Assembly (NCBI GenBank): GCA_025890175.1
Contig: JANPYM010000012.1
Location: 1,543,818 to 1,607,817, forward strand
Length of the DNA: 64,000 nucleotides
Source: Ciborinia camelliae
Taxonomy: Eukaryota > Ascomycota > Leotiomycetes > Helotiales > Sclerotiniaceae
Direction: 5' to 3'
Part shown: positions 59,040-64,000 of the stretch, in pieces
How the letters are laid out: every line of letters begins with the position of its first letter
Numbering within the stretch: the stretch's first letter is position 1
Program-made: the position numbers and the translations under genes
The notes under the pieces: model-generated
Databases searched by the model: none
What the model saw: only the letters and a program-made list of their open reading frames with translations
What the model was told of the DNA's origin: nothing

Positions 59040-59454
59040 GAGGAGAAAATTTTGACCTACCTAACTAGTCGGTTTCAGAGAGATAGGTCTGGCCAAAAAG
59101 TGTTCAATGATATGTAATGAGTTGAACTGGTTAGAATTGGTTGGATACAGACTTCCTACTATCGGAGGAGAAAAGGAAGGTCGGGCATTGAGTTGGCTGT
59201 AAAATTTGAGTTAATTTTATGCCGGATTATCATGACGATTGGGTAGCACGGCAGGCAGGCTATGGGAAGAATTCTAGAAAATCCCATGATGTTTTACATT
59301 CTGTATGTAATATGATTGCGTAGTGATACCCTCCGAGTATCTCCATACAATAATTTATTATAAAATAAATTATGGCACTTTGTTTCGGCTATGGAGGTAT
59401 CAAAAAAGTTTGGATTGCTCATTTCCCCTTTCCCATTGGTTTGATACAGATGCA

Positions 59455-60314
59455 CTACAACTCTCTCCTGATTTCATGAAGCTCCATCTGAGAGACAAAA
59501 GTAGTGCCGTTGATAACGTGCTCTGGAAAACATGTGAGAAAGGCACAATTTATTGAATTGGTGATGAGACTTACCCATGAGAGCCGCAGTTCCTCTTGCC
59601 TTCCTCTTGGCTTGTTTCTCTGCCTCGGTCAAGATCTTTCCGTTCTTAGCATCTTCCTCATCCGAGATTTTTTGCTTATATCGGATGGTTTCCAATCTAC
59701 TCGCATTGTAGATTACTGCCTTTCTGATAGTTTCTTTCATCTCTTCAACACAATCTTTAAAATCTTGGACCTCCTTGGGTACAGGAACCATGGTCAACAT
59801 GGTGGAGTACTTTTTCTCATCTAAGAGTTTCAAAAACCTTCTCTCCATTGTAGCTACCCACAAGATATCGTTACGCATTTCAAAAATGGTAGTTTCCTTG
59901 GGGACGATGGGAGAACTGCGGAAAATAACGTTTACATCGGTTTGGGTGTTGCCAACAGTGCCCCTGTTGGTTACACCACCAATTGCTTCCATATCTAGTC
60001 TTCTTTCTGTACAAATATAATTAGATAAGATACTGACACATCTTTGAAAGCTGTCGAAGATAGAGGAGAGTCTTGTAAGTGAGAAATATATACCTTCATT
60101 GGGGGCAAGTGCTTCATAGATGGGTCTTGTATTGATACGAATATTATTTCCCGCCATCCTAATGGTACCAGCTCCATTAATGTTGATTCTAGATTCTCCT
60201 ACACAAACATAATTAGACAAAGATATTGATGCATTGTTGACAATTGTTGAAGATTGAGGGGAGTCCTAGAGGAAGGAAATATTTACCCTGGAGGATAGGT
60301 GCAGGTTGCTTCAT
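59455..60314 (-). CDS. Hypothetical protein of 210 residues, four exons
   Basis: Exons 60314-60287, 60198-60094, 60006-59575 and 59522-59455, with introns of 88, 87 and 52 nt that keep the frame. The protein begins MKQPAPILQGE, then a Gly/Asn/Ile-rich stretch (INGAGTIRMAGNN). A helical middle follows (WVATMERRFLKLLDEKKYS, FKDCVEEMKETIRKAVIYNA), then a Lys/Glu-rich helix (LTEAEKQAKRKARGT) and a short tail. Introns 1 and 2 are similar to each other: both end in a TCTAATTATRTTTGTRYAG-like stretch and share ACTCYCCTCWATCTTC. The exon between them may therefore have been duplicated. The family is not recognised. Confidence 0.62.
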
Positions 60315-60645
60315 GATGACGACTTGTGACTTATGGTTACTCTTGATTAATGGGTTTGAATTTGGTAAGAGTTGCCAATTGCAATTAGAAAGTTGTGGCT
60401 ACAAAGGTTGAGGTTGATTCACAGTGCACTTGAAGTGATTGCAAATAAAAGGTTTGTGAGAATAAAGCCGATGCAGAGAGTCTGGATACAAGACAGTGAG
60501 GTTATAGAAAAATGAGCTTTCAAATATTCCTTCACATAATCAAACCCTCGGTGCAAATGATAAGAGGTGCCAAATTCAACTTCACCTCATACTTGCTAAC
60601 CTCTACTATTCTCCAACCCCCTAACTCGGTAAGCGAGAAACAAAG

Positions 60646-60755
60646 CGAGAAAAATACCATAAACAATTCTTCCCACTGAATCAAGAGGAATCAATTAAAT
60701 CGAGAAAAATACCATGAACAATTCTTCCCACTGAATCAAGAGGAATCAATTAAAT
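60646..60755. repeat. 55-bp direct tandem duplication
   Basis: Two adjacent copies beginning CGAGAAAAATACCAT and running to ATCAATTAAAT differ by about one base (ATAAACA against ATGAACA). They lie about 330 bp upstream of the minus-strand gene starting at 60314 and could affect its promoter. Confidence 0.85.
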
Positions 60756-61222
60756 TGGTAGGCTTAAATTATCTATATCATTGAGAGGAGACATCCCTAT
60801 TATTGTTGACAATTACCCAAATACAGGATACATGCTGTATTTGGCAATTGCTGCTCTGTGGGTTAAGCTCACCTTTTATGATTTGGTCTCTTTCATAATT
60901 CAATAACAAGGCATGTGAGTAATACAGCTTAAACACTGATACGTGAAACCAACAGGAACCAAGTCCCTTAAGTGTACAAGTTTGCATTAAATCCTACATA
61001 TACCTATCCGTTCCCTATTCATGTACAGTTTGTTTTGGTATCTAGTGCCTGTCCATCCAGGTATTCCCTATCATGAGACTATCATGATGCCTATTTTTAA
61101 ATATGCCATAACACCATACTCAAACTCCATACCCAACCAACTGAGACTCCAATAAGATCCAGTCCTTCTATAAAAAGAATTTCTCTCGGCCCACAATTTC
61201 TGTATTGATTCCAACGCATCCA
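60756..61222. other. Intergenic
   Basis: About 470 bp between the duplicated block and the 3' end of POP7. No gene or RNA gene is visible. Confidence 0.5.
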
Positions 61223-61825
61223 TCAAATGTAGGAAACAGCCACTTCCAACACGTTGACTCTCCTGACTCTACTCTCACTCTCTTCCATATCCTCATCCTC
61301 CCCGCCAACACCGACGACATCATCAACGGCCGCTATGCTCCTAGTCCTAATCACCACCCTGACACCTTCTTGTTGCTGCCACCAATTCGCCAATTGCAAG
61401 GTTTTCTCAATTGCTTTTCCTGTTCCCTTCAGTACAACCTCTTCACCATTATTACCACTTCCAGTTTTCTTTCCCATTCTAGAGCATTTGATGCCCTCTT
61501 CGATTTCTCTCATAAGTTCCCGGTCCGTACTAGGCAAAATTGTAGGTCCTGCGCGAAACTCAGCGCCTTCGAGGTATTTGCGGACTCGTTTTACAATGGC
61601 GATGAATGGCGAATTGGGAGAGACATAGACGACTTTCTCAGAAGAGGAGCGGGGTGACGCGATTGCGGGGTGGAGGAGGGGTCGCTTTTGGATTCTTTGG
61701 TCTGCGCGCACGAAATGAGCTTGAATTAGTAACTAGGGAAACAAGGGAAGGGTACTCTTTCCTATTCTTGGCAATTTGGTTTTATTGTCGTCCTTGGAGG
61801 ACAGTGATGGTTGGGTGGGAGCCAT
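61223..61825 (-). CDS. POP7: RNase P/RNase MRP subunit Pop7 (Rpp20), Alba-fold
   Basis: Two exons, 61825-61756 and 61701-61223, around a 54-nt intron (GTACCC donor, TACTAAT branch point, GCGCAG acceptor); 182 residues. Splicing gives the block KLPRIGKNQRIQKRPLLHP that opens the conserved part. The Alba-like domain follows: KVVYVSPNSPFIAIVKRVRK, then EEVVLKGTGKAIEKTLQLA, then WWQQQEGVRVVIRTRSIAAV, ending in an acidic loop and VNVLEVAVSYI. Pop7 binds RNA with Pop6 in yeast RNase P and MRP, which process pre-tRNA and pre-rRNA. The gene is transcribed away from the Rogdi gene with a shared 382-bp spacer. Confidence 0.9.
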
Positions 61826-62207
61826 TTTTTCTACCATCCAAAATACCGTTTCGCGAATATATGTTTGCGATTTGCGTAATATGTAATATGTAGAAAATAG
61901 CGAATATTGTTTGCGATACAGTATTTTATGAATGAGAGACAAGAATTTAGATGTGCACGATAGAAGGAGGGGGCATGGGTATGGGTATGGAGTTTTTATA
62001 TCCATTTGCGATCGATTTCCATTTGAGCTAATAATCACTAGCCCACCGCCCGGCAAAAAACTATCATGGAACCTTGAAACGTCATACTAATTGAAGATCG
62101 TCCGTGCGTGGTCTATCTAGTACCTACCTAGTACTAAGTACGGCTACCTATCAATGAACATTGACTCATGATCCTAATTTTACACCAACCGTCCTTCGTA
62201 TATCGGT
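61826..62207. promoter_or_regulatory. Divergent promoter region of POP7 and the Rogdi gene
   Basis: The two start codons face away from each other 382 bp apart, so this segment must hold both promoters. It contains a TACCTACCTAGTACTAAGTAC stretch and a GGTATGGGTATGG repeat near 61978-61990. No named factor site is claimed. Confidence 0.5.
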
Positions 62208-63302
62208 ATGTCTACCTCAGTCTGGCCATCATTACCTGCGCATGAGTTGAGGAAAGAAGAGGATGATTCTACGGTATATATTTATCTTTACACCATTATC
62301 CATACATCCATACATGTTTGCGACAAAATGCCAACTGACCATCATTTCAGGAACGCGAATTATCATGGCTTCTAGAATCACTCCAAGAAACTCTTGCGTC
62401 ACTAAAGACGGGCCTCGAAGATTGTTATGCTCTTCTTGCGCCAATTGAGCCCGGGTCTACACTTGTTATGTCATCACCTCGTTCCGAGTATCTGAAGGGT
62501 CATATTACACGCGTTGGCACTCAGGTGGTTAAAGGAGTTTGTTTTCCCTCCCCTCACTATCTTTCTTTAGTTTAACTGTCTTCCTCTTCCATCTCAAGCC
62601 TCAAATGCTGGGCTTATCTTCAGTTCCCCACCACTAACAATCAATCCTTAGACCCTCCACCTCCGTCTCAAATCCCTCCCACCATCCTCCTTTTCCCTCT
62701 CCCCAACCCTACCTCTCTTACTCGAACCCCTCACCCAACTCCGCACACTCCTCAACCAAAGTCTCGATTGCGTCGATATAACCCGCTGGACTGGTGACCG
62801 CAACTCCGCCCCTTTCATATCCTCACAACTACATCTGCTTAACAGTATCCTCACCGAAGCCAAGTTCGTCCTGAAAGGTCCCTCTTTACTCGAATCTCCT
62901 ACCCAAACCCCCGCCTCCTTAAACTGGGCGCATAATCCCGTCGACCCTGATACCTTCTCCCCATCATTGCCCTCCAATCTCTCTCTCGATCTTTCGATCT
63001 CCGATGGATCAATATTGCTCACAATACGAGTTCTTGAGCCCGTGGCACAACAAGTGAATTTTGGCAGCAGGATAGCATTTGCGATCGGCGCGCAGAGGAG
63101 ATTGGAACATGATGAGATGGATGAGGTTTTCATGTATAAAGGAGAGGAGGTGAGAGTTAAGGAGAAGGTGAGGGTGGAGAGTGCGGATCCGAGGTTGATG
63201 AGTGTTTTGGCCAAGGTGGCGGCGTTGGAGCATACGGTTGAGGGGGCGAGAGCGGGACTAAGGATTGTGATGGGAGGGGACGTGGAGGCAAGCGAGGAAT
63301 AG
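62208..63302 (+). CDS. RAV2: Rogdi/Rav2 leucine-zipper family protein (RAVE complex)
   Basis: Three exons: 62208-62273, 62351-62536 and 62652-63302, giving 300 residues. Exon 2 carries the family blocks ERELSWLLESLQETLASLK and SSPRSEYLKGHITRVGTQVV. Exon 3 carries TLHLRLKSLPPSSFSL and LLLEPLTQLRTLLNQSLD. It continues with a beta-rich part (GSILLTIRVLEPV) and a final helix (LMSVLAKVAALEHTVEGA). This order matches fungal Rogdi (PF10259 in my memory). Yeast Rav2 works in the RAVE complex, which reassembles the vacuolar proton ATPase. The second intron (115 nt) uses a GTTTGT donor chosen because it alone joins VVKG to TLHLRL in frame. Confidence 0.88.
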
Positions 63303-64000
63303 TGGTAGGTTGGGGTTTACTTTCGTGGATCGTCGGGCAGTACAATCGACCCAAAATCTGTTGATGGATATGGATAACATTAAACCAGTCTGGGTCGATT
63401 TTCGCTACTGTGGTGGACAAGGCATAACTGACACACACGTCAGCCCCATGGAGGATTTGGGAGTGACGGTGTCAAGATTGGAGAATTAATCAAATTCTCT
63501 GTACTGTTTCAAGGACGGAGCCTGGATTTTGCGATGATACCCTTGCGGTGTGCTATGGTTTCGAATACTCAATGAATGAGAATGAATCATCTTCATTCGT
63601 CATCTTTCATCTGGAGCTATCTTCTATAATAATAAGGAACAACCAATCTAATATATATGTTCGGCCCAATAAGACTACATTCATATGTATGAATGATATG
63701 AAAGTGCCTCGTTCTCATGCCCGCTGAGTGCCGCTAGGCATAAGTCAAGCCAAGTGGTTAAATGATCGGCAAACCCTCGAATTCCGGGAATCTTGAGGTC
63801 TAATACAATAATAGAGGACCTGTATTTCTAAAAGTAGTTATATAGAGGGTACCATGGCGTACTTGGCGGATCAGAATGTTGCCTACTGTGGCGGAAGCAA
63901 AAGCAGTCGGTGAGTGTGCGGAAATGGCTGGAAAGGCGAGAAATATAAGGTAGAGGGAAGTGTGTCTATTTATTTATTTATTTTTTTCTTTTTTTTTTCT
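63303..64000. other. Right-edge intergenic, with a possible first exon
   Basis: Mostly AT-rich, ending in a T-run. At 63854 an ATG in strong context (GGTACCATGG) opens 56 bases (63854-63909) that end at a GTGAGT donor and would encode MAYLADQNVAYCGGSKS and a few more residues. It may be the first exon of a gene continuing past the window; unspliced it stops after 19 codons. Confidence 0.3.

Noticed and set aside
1..64000. CRISPR arrays, bacterial operons, rRNA or tRNA genes.
   Set aside because: None seen; the gene structure is eukaryotic and the tandem repeats lack the spacer pattern of CRISPR. I saw no convincing tRNA cloverleaf by eye, although a covariance search would be decisive.

Overview
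This window reads as nuclear DNA from a filamentous ascomycete. Genes carry many short introns (mostly 40-90 nt) with GTAAGT/GTATGT-like donors, CTAAC/CTAAT branch points and short 3' segments. Families are typical of Pezizomycotina: a Zn2Cys6 regulator, a fungal NACHT-ankyrin receptor, a HET-domain relic, an FSH hydrolase and fungal Rogdi. The CloQ/NphB-type aromatic prenyltransferase at 12.8 kb belongs to a small fungal group described from Botrytis, Sclerotinia and Aspergillus terreus, so a Leotiomycete of the Sclerotiniaceae is my best guess. That placement is inference. Intergenic DNA is long, AT-rich and full of microsatellites.

Layout. 0-4 kb: a conserved gene of unknown function running off the left edge, then a decayed DUF7702-like membrane gene. 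4.7-13.7 kb: a metabolism-flavoured block with a Zn2Cys6 regulator, an O-methyltransferase, an Ost-alpha/TMEM184-like membrane protein and an aromatic prenyltransferase. 14.1-16.1 kb: a heavily mutated gene split by a 1.1 kb hAT-like element that itself carries two solo LTRs and a 16-bp minisatellite. 18.5-21.5 kb: proteasome subunit Rpn5 converging on an FSH serine hydrolase. 23.7-24.3 kb: a dead HET-domain gene. 25.0-29.4 kb: an unknown protein and a secreted HELLH zinc metallopeptidase. 30.0-31.5 kb: an 84-bp tandem repeat and a 664-bp mariner/pogo-type MITE. 31.9-36.7 kb: a 1,457-residue NLR-type receptor. 36.7-44.1 kb: gene desert with a third copy of the same solo LTR. 44.1-51.9 kb: a membrane protein with an EGF-like segment and a charged protein ending in an RE/RR tail. 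54.4-57.0 kb: a coiled-coil small protein and a dead dynamin-like (SLIP-GC type) GTPase cut off at its 5' end next to a pair of inverted about 48-bp repeats. 58.1-60.3 kb: three small unknown genes, two of which start with a near-identical segment. 61.2-63.3 kb: housekeeping genes for RNase P/MRP subunit Pop7 and the RAVE-complex protein Rogdi/Rav2, divergently transcribed.

How it fits together. Housekeeping genes (Rpn5, Pop7, Rogdi) are intact, while the accessory stretches between them hold self/non-self recognition genes in various states: one intact NLR, a dead HET gene and a dead SLIP-GC-type GTPase. Several relics have stop codons where a C-to-T change from Gln or Arg codons would explain them, which resembles repeat-induced point mutation (RIP). 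The intact NLR is the most interesting gene: a Helo-like/NACHT/ankyrin receptor extended by a ZZ zinc finger and a SPRY domain. All gene models were assembled by reading splice signals and frame continuity by eye; no database search was possible.
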